A stretch of 64,000 nt of DNA from Clostridia bacterium (GCA_017517865.1 JAFWYB010000029.1:48371-112370); one strand, 5' to 3'; counted from the first letter of the stretch, positions 8,920-17,953 are shown. Translations and numbers: made by a program. Notes: generated by a model not told the origin, from the letters alone.

Positions 8920-10023
8920 ATGGCATTTACAGCTAAAGACGTACAGGCTCTTCGTGAGAAAACAGGCGTTGGTATGATGGATTGTAAGAAGGCTCTTGTT
9001 GAAACAGACGGTGATATCGACAAGGCTATAGATATTCTCAGAGAAAAGGGTCTTGCTTCTGCTGCTAAGAAGGCAAGCCGTGTTGCTGCTGAAGGCGTTG
9101 TTGCAGCTTATAACGATGCAAATGCAGGCGCACTTGTTGAAATCAACTGCGAAACAGACTTCGTTGCTAAGGGCGCTCCCTTTGTAGAGCTTGCTGCAAA
9201 GGTTGTTAAGACCGTTGTTGCTGCAAAGCCTGCAGACCTTGAAGCTCTTCTTGCAACAAAGGTTGTAGGTTCTGAAATGACTGTTGATGAGGAGGTTCAG
9301 GAAGTTTTCCTTGCTCTTCGTGAAAATATGAAGGTTCGCCGTTTTGCTCTCATCGAGGGTCATACAACATCATATATTCATGCAGGCGGTTCAGTTGGTG
9401 TTCTTGCTGCATTTGATGTTGACGATGCAACAGCTGCTAACGATGAATTTATTGCAATGAGCAAGAATGTTGCTATGCAGATCGCAGCTATGAGCCCCGA
9501 ATATCTCTCTAAGGCTGATATTTCAGAGGAAGAGTTTGCTAAGATGAAGTCAATCACAATCGACAGCGCTCTCAACAAGCCCGAATCACTTCCCGTTCCC
9601 ATTCTCAACAGCCTTACAGAAGAGGCAATTTCTTCAAAGAAGTGGAGCGATGAGGATTCAGAAATCTTCAAGGGTCTTGATCAGAAGCAGAAGAAGAATT
9701 TCCCCAACTTCATTTCAAAGGAAGCTATGGCTACACTTGCAGAAATTGCAATTTCACATAAGGCTGAAATTGTTGAAAACAAGATCTTTACCGGTCTTGT
9801 TCAGGGTCGTCTTGCAAAGCAGGTTAAGGAAATTTGTCTTCTTGAGCAGACCTTTGTTCGTTCAGACCTTTTCGAAGGCGATGTAAACGGCTACATCAAT
9901 TCAGTTGCTAAGGCTATCGGTGCAGATATCAAGCTCAAGAGCTTTGTTCGTTTCGCAAAGGGCGAAGGCATCGAAAAGAAGGTTGACGATTTCGCAGCTG
10001 AAATCGCATCAATGGTTAAATAA
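8920..10023 (+). CDS. tsf: Elongation factor Ts
   Basis: GDP-to-GTP exchange factor for EF-Tu. The N-terminal UBA-like domain with the Tu-contact motif TGVGMMDCKKAL is clear, as are INCETDFVAK and the C-terminal EGIEKK block. At 367 residues it is longer than the usual ~290-310. The extra ~60 residues lie at roughly 222-282, between the helix carrying DSALNKP and the conserved segment KIFTGLVQGRLAKQVKEICL. The reading frame is unbroken and codon use matches neighbours, so the insertion is real. Start ATG 8920 with AGGAGG. Confidence 0.97.
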   Translation: MAFTAKDVQALREKTGVGMMDCKKALVETDGDIDKAIDILREKGLASAAKKASRVAAEGVVAAYNDANAGALVEINCETDFVAKGAPFVELAAKVVKTVVAAKPADLEALLATKVVGSEMTVDEEVQEVFLALRENMKVRRFALIEGHTTSYIHAGGSVGVLAAFDVDDATAANDEFIAMSKNVAMQIAAMSPEYLSKADISEEEFAKMKSITIDSALNKPESLPVPILNSLTEEAISSKKWSDEDSEIFKGLDQKQKKNFPNFISKEAMATLAEIAISHKAEIVENKIFTGLVQGRLAKQVKEICLLEQTFVRSDLFEGDVNGYINSVAKAIGADIKLKSFVRFAKGEGIEKKVDDFAAEIASMVK

Positions 10024-10032
10024 TCAAGCTTT

Positions 10033-10062
10033 AAAAATCCTCCCTGTATGGGAGGATTTTTT
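10033..10062 (+). terminator. Terminator after tsf
   Basis: AAAATCCTCCC-TGTAT-GGGAGGATTTTTT: stem with a clean T-run. Confidence 0.93.
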
Positions 10063-10063
10063 G

Positions 10064-10092
10064 TTGACTAAATTTCTGTTTAGTGGTATATT
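10064..10092 (+). promoter_or_regulatory. Promoter of the secreted protein gene at 10122
   Basis: TTGACT, 17-base spacer, TATATT with TGG extended -10, 30 bases before the start codon. Confidence 0.75.
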
Positions 10093-10121
10093 CGTATTAT
10101 ATAAAAAAGGAGGATACTGTT

Positions 10122-11273
10122 ATGAAAAAATCCCTTTCTGTTTTTTTAGCTATGTTGATGCTCTTTTCCGTCTTTGCATGGTCGGTTTCAGCATCAGACG
10201 GAAAAACAACAGCTGATTACCGTTATGAAAATAAGTTCCGTTCCGCAAGAGCTTTTTATAACGATTTTGCCATTATTTCTGAGAAATATTGCCCCGTACC
10301 CGGTCTTGTAAACACAGATGTTGCCGGCGATTCATGCAGTGCTATGACTCCTCAGGGTATATGTGTTACCGAGGATTATATCTTTATTTCAGCTTATTGT
10401 AACATAAAAAAGTACAAAACAGAGCTTGAGGAAAATAAGGATTACGGTACTAACTCAGAAAAGCTTGAAAGAGAAGCAGATCATAAAACACATAACTCTG
10501 TTATTTATATAATTGACCGAGAAAGTGGGGAGTACATAAAGAATATGGTTCTCCCTGATGCTAATCATGTTGGTGGTCTTGCAACGGATGGTAAGGTTAT
10601 TTTTGTTGCAAAGAGCGCTGATAAGCAGGTAAGCGTTATTAAGCTAACTCAGGTAGAAAGGGTACTGAATACAAAATCCCTTTCTGTTAAAGTCAAATAT
10701 GATTTTACTGTTGACTGTGGCTGTACTGCTTCATTTGTTACATACCACGACGGTTATCTCTGGGTTGGTGTTTTCAATGAAAAAAACAACGGCGAACTCA
10801 ATGCTTTTACTGTAAACAGCAAAGATTATGAGCTTACTGAGAAATATTCACTTGAAATCCCTGCCAAGGCAAACGGAGCTTGTTTTACAGAAATCGACGG
10901 TGAAACCTGCCTTGCTGTCAATACATCATACGGCAGAAAGAATGTTTCGCAGGTTTATCTTTTCTCTGTCAGCGACTATGCAACAGGGAAAATGGTTATT
11001 AATGAAAAATCCAGATATATAGCACCTCCTCTTATTCAGAACTGCTGTATTTATGACGGAAAGGTCTATAACATTTTTGAATCAGCAGCTTCCTGCTATA
11101 GTGAGGTTGAGGCTGATTTAGGGATGAAGTCAACAAGGTGTGCTGTTGACCGTGTATGTATTGGTGATGAGAATAAGCTTTTTAACTGGCATTGTGAAGA
11201 AAATATTTTTGCTTTGAGAATTAAAACCTTTATAAATGCTGTAAGTGAGTTCTTTTCTTCTCTTATAGGTTAA
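10122..11273 (+). CDS. Secreted protein of unknown function, beta-propeller-like
   Basis: 383 residues. Clear signal peptide (MKKSLSVFLAMLMLFSVFAW, cleavage near SVSA). The body alternates short strands with Gly/Asp turns: GICVTEDYIFISAYC, VIYIIDRESGEYIKNM, VGGLATDGKVIFVAK, SFVTYHDGYLWVGVF. This is the look of a beta-propeller sensor or binding protein. The C-terminus ends in an aromatic amphipathic stretch (FINAVSEFFSSLIG). ATG 10122 with GGAGG is preferred to the in-frame ATG inside the promoter region. It is a monocistronic unit with its own promoter and terminator. I do not recognise a named family. Confidence 0.8.
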   Translation: MKKSLSVFLAMLMLFSVFAWSVSASDGKTTADYRYENKFRSARAFYNDFAIISEKYCPVPGLVNTDVAGDSCSAMTPQGICVTEDYIFISAYCNIKKYKTELEENKDYGTNSEKLEREADHKTHNSVIYIIDRESGEYIKNMVLPDANHVGGLATDGKVIFVAKSADKQVSVIKLTQVERVLNTKSLSVKVKYDFTVDCGCTASFVTYHDGYLWVGVFNEKNNGELNAFTVNSKDYELTEKYSLEIPAKANGACFTEIDGETCLAVNTSYGRKNVSQVYLFSVSDYATGKMVINEKSRYIAPPLIQNCCIYDGKVYNIFESAASCYSEVEADLGMKSTRCAVDRVCIGDENKLFNWHCEENIFALRIKTFINAVSEFFSSLIG

Positions 11274-11288
11274 AAATACAAATAAAAT

Positions 11289-11332
11289 ACCGCTGAACTT
11301 GTCTGAAAAGACTTGAACAGCGGTGTTTTTTG
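11289..11332 (+). terminator. Terminator after the secreted protein gene
   Basis: ACCGCTG / CAGCGGT outer stem, internal loop, inner GTCT/AGAC, then GTTTTTTG. Confidence 0.85.
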
Positions 11333-11389
11333 TTGTATAATCTCTAAGTTCGTTGTTTTTAAGATTGTAAATTCCGAACAAATATAAAT

Positions 11390-11428
11390 TATGCATTTTA
11401 ATGTTTAAAATATACATAATAATGCATA
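11390..11428 (+). promoter_or_regulatory. Tandem ARG boxes (ArgR operator)
   Basis: Two 18-base imperfect palindromes, 11390-11407 (TATGCATTTTAATGTTTA) and 11411-11428 (TATACATAATAATGCATA), separated by 3 bases, so 21 bases centre to centre. The second fits the ARG-box consensus TnTGnATwwwwATnCAnA with one mismatch, the first with two. Paired boxes 3 bp apart are how hexameric ArgR binds. They lie just upstream of the argC promoter, so arginine-dependent control is expected. Confidence 0.7.
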
Positions 11429-11434
11429 AAACTA

Positions 11435-11462
11435 TTGACAAACATTAAATATAATGTATAAT
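11435..11462 (+). promoter_or_regulatory. Promoter of argCJBD
   Basis: TTGACA, 16-base spacer, TATAAT. Close enough to the ARG boxes for ArgR to block RNA polymerase. Confidence 0.8.
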
Positions 11463-11494
11463 AATCTAAGAATTGTGCATAAACGAGGTTTATT

Positions 11495-12421
11495 ATGATT
11501 AAGGTGTTTATTGATGGTCAGGCAGGTACAACCGGTCTGCAGTTAAAAAATAAGCTTTCGGCTCACCCTTATGTTGAGCTTATTGAGATTGAAGAAAGCA
11601 AGCGAAAGGATGAGGCGGAGCGCAGTAAGCTCATGAATGAGGCTGATGTTGTTTTTCTTTGTCTGCCTGATGCGGCGGCTGTTGAGGCTGTGACGCTTGT
11701 CACAAACCCTGATACAGTTATAATTGATGCCAGCACAGCTCACAGAGTAAATGACGAGTGGACCTACGGCTTTTCTGAACTTTCATCTGACCACAAAGAG
11801 GCAATTTCAAAGTCAAAGCGCATAGCCAATCCCGGTTGCCATGCTACCGGTTTTATTTCAATAGTGTATCCTCTTGTTGCAGGTGGAATTATGCCGAAAA
11901 ACTATCCTGTAACCGCACACAGTATTACCGGATATAGCGGTGGCGGTAATAAAATGATAGGCGAGTATGAGGACGAAAACAGAGCTTCATTTTATAAATC
12001 ACCCCGCCAGTACGGACTGACACAGAAGCATAAGCATCTTCCTGAGATGAAAAAAATTACAGGTCTTGCTTTTGAGCCTGTTTTTAATCCGATAGTGAGT
12101 GATTTTTACTGCGGTATGGCTGTTTCTGTTCCTGTTTATACCGGTCTGCTTAACAGAAAGCTCAGTCTGTATGAGCTTAAAGAATATTATATAAGGTATT
12201 ATCAGAACAGCAAGTTTATTTCTGTTCACAGCGGCCCTGAGGACGGTTTTTTGCCTGCCACCGGACTTGAGGGAACCAACAACCTCAGAATTTTTATATG
12301 CGGAAACGATGAACGAGTAACCGTCACTGCGGTATTTGACAATTTGGGTAAGGGTGCTTCATCGGCCGCAATACAGAATATGAATATCGCTATGGGCTTT
12401 GATGAAGCTACGGCGTTATAA
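11495..12421 (+). CDS. argC: N-acetyl-gamma-glutamyl-phosphate reductase
   Basis: Reduces N-acetylglutamyl-5-phosphate to the semialdehyde with NADPH, the third step of arginine synthesis. 308 residues, the short type-2 form. N-terminal NADP motif DGQAGTTGLQL, and catalytic Cys115 in NPGCHATGF. First gene of argC-argJ-argB-argD; 12 bases separate it from argJ. Confidence 0.96.
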   Translation: MIKVFIDGQAGTTGLQLKNKLSAHPYVELIEIEESKRKDEAERSKLMNEADVVFLCLPDAAAVEAVTLVTNPDTVIIDASTAHRVNDEWTYGFSELSSDHKEAISKSKRIANPGCHATGFISIVYPLVAGGIMPKNYPVTAHSITGYSGGGNKMIGEYEDENRASFYKSPRQYGLTQKHKHLPEMKKITGLAFEPVFNPIVSDFYCGMAVSVPVYTGLLNRKLSLYELKEYYIRYYQNSKFISVHSGPEDGFLPATGLEGTNNLRIFICGNDERVTVTAVFDNLGKGASSAAIQNMNIAMGFDEATAL

Positions 12422-12433
12422 GGAGGAATAGAT

Positions 12434-13648
12434 ATGACATATATAAACGGCGGCGTTACTGCTGCAAAAGGCTTTACAGCATCAGGTATTCACTGCGGTA
12501 TAAGAAAAAATCAGACTAAAAAGGACCTCGCGATGATTAAAAGCGATGTCAGATGTAATGCGGCGGCTGTATATACTCAGAACAAGGTTTACGGTGCACC
12601 TATAACCGTAACAAGAGAGAATATCAGCGACGGCTTCGCTCAGGCTGTGATTGTAAACAGCGGTAATGCTAATACCTGTAATGCTGACGGTGTTGAAAAG
12701 GCTGAAATGATGTGTGACATAGCCGCAAAAGCACTGGGTGTTGATAAGACCGACATTATTGTTGCATCTACCGGCGTTATCGGTATGACTCTTGATGTTA
12801 CTCCCATTGCAGAAAGTGCTGATAAGCTTGCTTCGCAGATGAATCCCGATGGCGGCACCGATGCGGCTGAAGCTATTATGACAACTGATACAATTTCAAA
12901 AGAGGTTGCTGTTGAAATTGAACTCTCAGGTAAGACAGTAACAATCGGTGCCTGCTGCAAGGGTTCAGGTATGATTCATCCTAATATGGCTACAATGCTT
13001 TGCTTTATTACAACTGACTGTGCAATAAGCAGTGCTATGCTTCAGAAGGCTCTGTCTTCTGTTGTCAAGGATACTTTTAATATGATTTCCGTTGACGGTG
13101 ACACATCTACAAATGATATGGTTTGTATAATGGCTAACGGAAAGGCTGAAAACACTGTAATTACAGAAGAAAATGCAGATTACGAAAATTTCAGAGTTGC
13201 ATTGTTTGCGCTTTCCGTAAAGCTTTCAAGGCTTATTGCCGGCGACGGCGAGGGTGCTCAGCGTCTTCTTGAATGTAAGGTAACGGGTGCACCTGCAGAA
13301 AAAACAGCAAAGGATATAGCCAAGAGCATCATCTGTTCCTCACTGGTAAAAACCGCAATGTTCGGTTCTGATGCTAACTGGGGCAGAATTCTCTGCGCAA
13401 TCGGCTATACACCGGGTGATTTTTATGTTGACTGTATTGATGTTTATCTTTCTTCGCGCATGGGTACCGTAAAGGTCTGCGAAAAGGGCTTCGGCATTGA
13501 GTTCAGCGAAGATAAAGCTAAAGAAATTCTTCTTGAGGATGAAATAAACCTTCTTATTGAAATGAATCAGGGAGACTATGAGGCGACAGCATGGGGCTGT
13601 GATCTCACATATGATTATGTAAAAATAAACGGAGATTACCGTACATAA
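12434..13648 (+). CDS. argJ: Glutamate N-acetyltransferase / amino-acid acetyltransferase
   Basis: Transfers acetyl from N-acetylornithine to glutamate, recycling the acetyl group; some members also use acetyl-CoA. 404 residues, usual length. The self-cleavage site of the precursor is seen in GSGMIHPNMATMLCFITTD, with Thr187 as the nucleophile of the beta chain. Ribosome site AAGGAGG is 8 bases upstream. Its presence implies a cyclic arginine pathway, so a separate argE is not needed. Confidence 0.97.
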   Translation: MTYINGGVTAAKGFTASGIHCGIRKNQTKKDLAMIKSDVRCNAAAVYTQNKVYGAPITVTRENISDGFAQAVIVNSGNANTCNADGVEKAEMMCDIAAKALGVDKTDIIVASTGVIGMTLDVTPIAESADKLASQMNPDGGTDAAEAIMTTDTISKEVAVEIELSGKTVTIGACCKGSGMIHPNMATMLCFITTDCAISSAMLQKALSSVVKDTFNMISVDGDTSTNDMVCIMANGKAENTVITEENADYENFRVALFALSVKLSRLIAGDGEGAQRLLECKVTGAPAEKTAKDIAKSIICSSLVKTAMFGSDANWGRILCAIGYTPGDFYVDCIDVYLSSRMGTVKVCEKGFGIEFSEDKAKEILLEDEINLLIEMNQGDYEATAWGCDLTYDYVKINGDYRT

Positions 13649-13658
13649 GAGGTGCAAA

Positions 13659-14528
13659 ATGGCAGATAAAAACATAAGCGATGAAATGAAAGCGCGTGTT
13701 CTCACCGCGGCTCTTCCGTACATACAGAAATATTACGGAAAAACCGTTGTTGTGAAATACGGCGGTAATGCTATGATTAACCCTGAGCTTAAGAAGGCTG
13801 TTATGAGTGATATTATTCTTCTTTCGCTTGTTGGTATTAAAATAGTACTTGTCCACGGCGGCGGACCGGAAATCAGCGGTATGCTGAATAAATTAGGTAT
13901 TGAATCCAGGTTTGTTAACGGCCTCAGATATACCGATAAGGATACTGCTGAAATTGTTCAGATGGTGCTTTCAGGCAAGACAAATAAGGATCTTGTATCT
14001 CTTATTGAGGTTTGCGGCGGCAAGGCTGTTGGCCTTTGCGGCATTGATGGTGCTATGATCAAGGCTGAAAAGCTCGATGACGGCTTCGATTACGGATATG
14101 TAGGAGAAATTATCGGCATTGACCCGAAGCCTATTAAAAAAGTGCTTGAAGAAAATTATATTCCCGTTATTGCAACTGTAGGCATTGATACAGAGGGTCA
14201 GGTATACAATATTAACGCGGATACCGCCGCGGCAGAAATTGCATCTGCACTTAATGCAGAAAACATTATAACCCTTACGGATATTCCCGGCTTACTCAGA
14301 GATGTTAACGATACAGATTCTCTTATTTCAGAAATTCACGTTGATGAAATTGAAGAGCTTATTGAGAGGAAAATAATATCCGGCGGTATGATACCCAAGG
14401 TAAGGAGCCTTGAAAAAGCTGTCCGTGACGGTGTTAACAAGGCTGTTATGATAGACGGCCGTATTCCTCATTCAATACTGATAGAAATGTTTTCCGACGA
14501 AGGTATCGGTACTCTTATGTCAAAGTGA
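13659..14528 (+). CDS. argB: Acetylglutamate kinase
   Basis: Phosphorylates N-acetylglutamate, the second arginine step and usual feedback point in cyclic pathways. 289 residues. Amino-acid-kinase signatures: VVVKYGGNAM, the Gly-rich LVHGGGPEISGM, and NINADTAAAEIA. Ten bases after argJ, ten before argD. Confidence 0.97.
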   Translation: MADKNISDEMKARVLTAALPYIQKYYGKTVVVKYGGNAMINPELKKAVMSDIILLSLVGIKIVLVHGGGPEISGMLNKLGIESRFVNGLRYTDKDTAEIVQMVLSGKTNKDLVSLIEVCGGKAVGLCGIDGAMIKAEKLDDGFDYGYVGEIIGIDPKPIKKVLEENYIPVIATVGIDTEGQVYNINADTAAAEIASALNAENIITLTDIPGLLRDVNDTDSLISEIHVDEIEELIERKIISGGMIPKVRSLEKAVRDGVNKAVMIDGRIPHSILIEMFSDEGIGTLMSK

Positions 14529-14538
14529 GGTGTCTTAA

Positions 14539-15717
14539 ATGAGCGGATTTGAAAAAATAGAAGGTCTTGATCGTGAAAATGTAGCTCACACATACGGAAG
14601 GTTTTCCGTCGCAATCAAAGAGGGTAAGGGTGCTGTGTGTTATGATTTTGACGGTAAAAGGTATATTGACTTTTCAAGCGGTATCGGAGTAAACTCTCTC
14701 GGCTTCTGTGATGAGGGATGGGTGTCTGCCGTTACTGCCCAGCTTAATAAGCTTCAGCATATATCCAATCTTTATTATACTGAGCCTTGTGCTAAGGCGG
14801 CTGAGCTTCTTTGTAAGAAATCAGGTATGAAAAAGGTATTCTTTTCAAACAGCGGTGCTGAAAGTAACGAGGGAGCCATTAAATGCGCCAGAAAGTACAG
14901 CTTCACAAAGTACGGCGAAAACAGAAATAAGGTTATTACGCTTATAAACTCATTCCACGGCAGAACCGTTACCACACTTGCCGCTACGGGTCAGGATGTA
15001 TTTCATAAATACTTTTTCCCTTTTACCGAGGGATTTGAGTTTGCACCTGCCAACGACTATGATGCTCTTTACTCTATGGTTGATGACAGCACCTGTGCTG
15101 TTATGATGGAGCTTATCCAGGGTGAGGGCGGTGTTATGCCGCTTGACAAGGCTTTCGTAAAAAAGGTAGAGGCTCTTTGCAAGGAAAAGGATATCATTCT
15201 TATTATCGATGAGGTTCAGACCGGTGTAGGCAGAACCGGAAAGCTTTTTGCTTATCAGAATTATGATATTACACCGGATATTGTAACAACGGCAAAAGGT
15301 ATTGGCGGCGGACTTCCTCTCGGCTGTGTTCTTTTCGGTGAAAAAACAGAGGACACCTTTGCGCCCGGTGACCACGCAACAACTTTTGGCGGCAATCCTG
15401 TTGCAACGGCCGGTGCTGCCCATATTCTTGAAAGACTTGACGAAGATTTTCTTAATGAAGTTAAAGCAAAAGGCAAATATATCACAAAGAAGCTCCTTAA
15501 AATGCCGGGTGTAGTCGGCGTTGACGGTATGGGTCTTATGCTCGGTGTAAGACTTTCCGACGGTATTGTTGCAACTGATATTGTAAAGAAGACTATTTCT
15601 TACGGTGCGCTTACCCTTACTGCTAAAACAAAGCTTCGTCTTTTACCTCCTCTGACAATTTCATACGAAGAAATTGACGAGGGACTTGAAGCAATCAGAA
15701 AAGCGCTTGAAGAATAA
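14539..15717 (+). CDS. argD: Acetylornithine aminotransferase
   Basis: PLP enzyme converting N-acetylglutamate semialdehyde to N-acetylornithine with glutamate. 392 residues. Class-III aminotransferase marks: FSNSGAESNEGAIKCAR, IIDEVQTGVGRTGK, and the Schiff-base Lys in TTAKGIGGGLPLG. Last gene of the arginine operon in this window; argF, argG and argH are not here. A bidirectional terminator follows. Confidence 0.97.
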   Translation: MSGFEKIEGLDRENVAHTYGRFSVAIKEGKGAVCYDFDGKRYIDFSSGIGVNSLGFCDEGWVSAVTAQLNKLQHISNLYYTEPCAKAAELLCKKSGMKKVFFSNSGAESNEGAIKCARKYSFTKYGENRNKVITLINSFHGRTVTTLAATGQDVFHKYFFPFTEGFEFAPANDYDALYSMVDDSTCAVMMELIQGEGGVMPLDKAFVKKVEALCKEKDIILIIDEVQTGVGRTGKLFAYQNYDITPDIVTTAKGIGGGLPLGCVLFGEKTEDTFAPGDHATTFGGNPVATAGAAHILERLDEDFLNEVKAKGKYITKKLLKMPGVVGVDGMGLMLGVRLSDGIVATDIVKKTISYGALTLTAKTKLRLLPPLTISYEEIDEGLEAIRKALEE

Positions 15718-15724
15718 ATTAAAG

Positions 15725-15757
15725 ACGGTCGGAGAATCTTTTTCCGACCGTTTGTTT
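15725..15757. terminator. Bidirectional terminator between argD and the DUF4363 gene
   Basis: ACGGTCGG / CCGACCGT, perfect 8-bp stem, T-rich on both strands; serves convergent genes. Confidence 0.9.
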
Positions 15758-16142
15758 ATAATATTGCTTCTAATGATAATTTTTCTCTGTCAGTTATAGT
15801 ATCAACGGTATATATCGCTTTTTTGATTTTCTGCTTTGCTTCTTCGCGTTTTCCGTCTGCAAAGCATAGCTTTATATCTTCAAGCACCAGACTTAATTCG
15901 TTACAGACATCCTCCGGAATAACAAGTTCAAGTTTTTTTGAATTTATCTGCCAACGCTCGTAAATTTCATCTGCTTTAATTTTTGCACTGTATACTGTTG
16001 TGTCGTCTGTAAGCTCTATGCAGTCAATGAGCTCTTCTTTTATAAAATCAAGCTCTCTGCTTAAGCAGCAATATGAAAATATACTTAAAACGACTATGGA
16101 AACTAATATAATCAGTGATATATATACTCTCTTCATCAGCAT
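15756..16142 (-). CDS. DUF4363 family protein
   Basis: 128 residues with one N-terminal membrane helix (YISLIILVSIVVLSIFSYCC) and a helical, acidic/basic remainder, probably a coiled-coil domain outside the membrane. DUF4363 genes are commonly found directly after DUF421 genes, as here. The start is either ATG 16142 or the ATG at 16136 that overlaps the upstream stop as TGATG; both imply translational coupling. Function unknown. Confidence 0.8.
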   Translation of the reverse strand: MLMKRVYISLIILVSIVVLSIFSYCCLSRELDFIKEELIDCIELTDDTTVYSAKIKADEIYERWQINSKKLELVIPEDVCNELSLVLEDIKLCFADGKREEAKQKIKKAIYTVDTITDREKLSLEAIL

Positions 16143-16807
16143 TTATCCTGCTTTCTGATTATATTGTAATCGCCTGTACTGTCTGCCGTCATCATAAACA
16201 CCTCTCTGACACTGATGTTTTGCTTTTTCAGATGACTGAGAAGCTTTTCTTTTGACATATTGCAGTTGTTGAACTCTCTGTCAATTATTTTTCCGTCACC
16301 TATAATCAGCATCGGTATTGCACCGTCCTGACTGCTTTCATCACTTTTTGTAGGAGGTGAGTAGTCCTTTTTCAGCTTGACACTAAGACCTCCGTTGGTT
16401 TCAATGTAAGCAAAGTCAACGGCTCTTATATCAAAAATATCCTTCAGTCTGAGCGCTGCTGTCAGGTCGTCAATGCTGTATCTTACAGATTTGATGTTCT
16501 TTTGCAACACCCTTCCGTTTTTTATAACAAGCAGGGGATTACCCTGTATTATTTTTCTTACTGACGGTGATTTTACACTTATGTCTGAAGACAAAACCTC
16601 AAGACTTGCGAGAAGAAAAACTGTTATAACTGAGGGTATTAACGGCGTTGATGTATCTTCAAGAGGCATTGAGGCAACTTCGGACAGTATAATCGTGATA
16701 ACCAACTCCGAGGGCTGTAATTCACCTATCTGCCTTTTACCCATAAGTCTTATTGCGGCGATTATGAAAATGTAGATTATTATTGCTCTGATGAAGCCGT
16801 TTATCAT
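16136..16807 (-). CDS. DUF421 (YetF/YdfR-like) membrane protein
   Basis: 223 residues. Three N-terminal membrane helices with the family mark RLMGKRQIGELQPSELVI, then two small soluble sub-domains (KNGRVLQKNIKSVRYSIDDL and LIIGDGKIIDREFNNCNMSK). Start ATG 16807 with AGGTGAG. Family established; role unclear, with spore-membrane links reported for Bacillus relatives. Forms a two-gene unit with DUF4363. Confidence 0.88.
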   Translation of the reverse strand: MINGFIRAIIIYIFIIAAIRLMGKRQIGELQPSELVITIILSEVASMPLEDTSTPLIPSVITVFLLASLEVLSSDISVKSPSVRKIIQGNPLLVIKNGRVLQKNIKSVRYSIDDLTAALRLKDIFDIRAVDFAYIETNGGLSVKLKKDYSPPTKSDESSQDGAIPMLIIGDGKIIDREFNNCNMSKEKLLSHLKKQNISVREVFMMTADSTGDYNIIRKQDKC

Positions 16808-16869
16808 ATATACTCACCTCAAAGTAATTATGAGACGAAACTACACAGAATAAACAGTACGCATATAAA

Positions 16870-17466
16870 TCAGAAATATTTTATGAAATCCTTGACTCTC
16901 GCAAGCGGTTCTCTTGTGTTGTTATATAGCCACGTTGAATATTTCCTCGGACTTGATGGTACTGCATAGGCATCCATATCCAGGCTTTCTGCAATAAACA
17001 ACGCTCTGAACGTATGATACACCTGGGTGATGATTATAATTTTATTGCCTTCAAATTTATTATTAACATTTTCAATGCTTTCGCCGGTAGAAAAGCCAAA
17101 ATCGTCAGTTACAATTCTGCTTTCGTCAAAGCCTTTTTCCAAGCAGAAATTTTTCATAACTGCTACCTCGTTATAGCTTACTCCGCTGTTGTCACCTGTA
17201 AGTAAAAGCTTGCAGTCCTTGTTAAGATCTGCTACTGCAATACCTTCAAGAAGTCTGTCTTCCAGCATATGTGTCGGTTTGTCACCGCGGATTCCGCAAC
17301 CGAGAACAACAACGTAATCAACATCTGTTAGCCGCGAGGCTTCATCTCTTGATATTATTTTTTTATGCTGTGAGGCTATAATATATATGTTTATGCCGGC
17401 TACAGCTACCGCTAATGTTATAAATGTAAGCAATCCTGCAATCAATACCTTTTTATTTTTCAGCAT
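16870..17466 (-). CDS. SanA/YdcF-like DUF218 envelope protein
   Basis: 198 residues. One N-terminal membrane anchor (~8-30), then the DUF218 fold: VDYVVVLGCGIRGDKPTHML, LLLTGDN, and IIIITQVYHTFRALFIA. SanA-type members affect envelope permeability in enterobacteria; the enzymatic reaction is unknown. RBS AAGGAAG precedes ATG 17466. Probably its own unit, reading away from ireB. Confidence 0.85.
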   Translation of the reverse strand: MLKNKKVLIAGLLTFITLAVAVAGINIYIIASQHKKIISRDEASRLTDVDYVVVLGCGIRGDKPTHMLEDRLLEGIAVADLNKDCKLLLTGDNSGVSYNEVAVMKNFCLEKGFDESRIVTDDFGFSTGESIENVNNKFEGNKIIIITQVYHTFRALFIAESLDMDAYAVPSSPRKYSTWLYNNTREPLARVKDFIKYF

Positions 17467-17627
17467 TCAACCACTTCCTTTGTTTTTAATATAACCGATT
17501 TTGGTTATAATTCAATAGCATTGGATTTATTTTAAGATAATCTTAAGAAACAGGCGTGAATTGTCGCTTTTTATAATAAAAATAAGAAAAATGTAATAAA
17601 AACTTTATAAAAATATTTAAAATACCA

Positions 17628-17656
17628 TTGTTTTATAGTGAAAAATAATATATAAT
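17628..17656 (+). promoter_or_regulatory. Promoter of ireB
   Basis: TTGTTT, 17-base spacer, TATAAT, in a very AT-rich 229-base gap between the divergent sanA-like gene and ireB. Confidence 0.65.
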
Positions 17657-17695
17657 ATAAATCGATTTATATAAAATTAGCAGGAGGGTCACATT

Positions 17696-17941
17696 ATGAC
17701 AGATAAGACCATACAGTTTAAGCTTGAATCAGGCTCTGCAGATGAAATGAAGGTTATTCTTTCAAGAGTATATCAGGCTCTTGTTGAAAAGGGATATAAT
17801 CCTATTAATCAGATTGTAGGTTACATTCTTTCTGAGGACCCGACCTATATCACAACTCACAATAATGCACGCAGTCTGATAAGAAAGATTGACCGCGATG
17901 AGCTTTTGCAGGAGCTTGTGAAAAATTATCTTATGAATTAA
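17696..17941 (+). CDS. ireB: IreB family regulatory phosphoprotein
   Basis: 81 residues, UPF0297/DUF965. In Enterococcus IreB is phosphorylated by the PASTA kinase IreK and tunes cephalosporin tolerance. The conserved N-terminus with Thr-rich segment ([19 protein letters not shown]) and the core [20 protein letters not shown] are present. In many Firmicutes it is followed by ruvX and DUF1292; here instead a 97-residue protein follows after 12 bases. Confidence 0.93.
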   Translation: MTDKTIQFKLESGSADEMKVILSRVYQALVEKGYNPINQIVGYILSEDPTYITTHNNARSLIRKIDRDELLQELVKNYLMN

Positions 17942-17953
17942 CGGAGGAATAAA

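Noticed and set aside
8869-9363. 164-residue minus-strand frame opposite tsf
   Set aside because: Shadow of tsf codon bias; no ribosome site or family resemblance.
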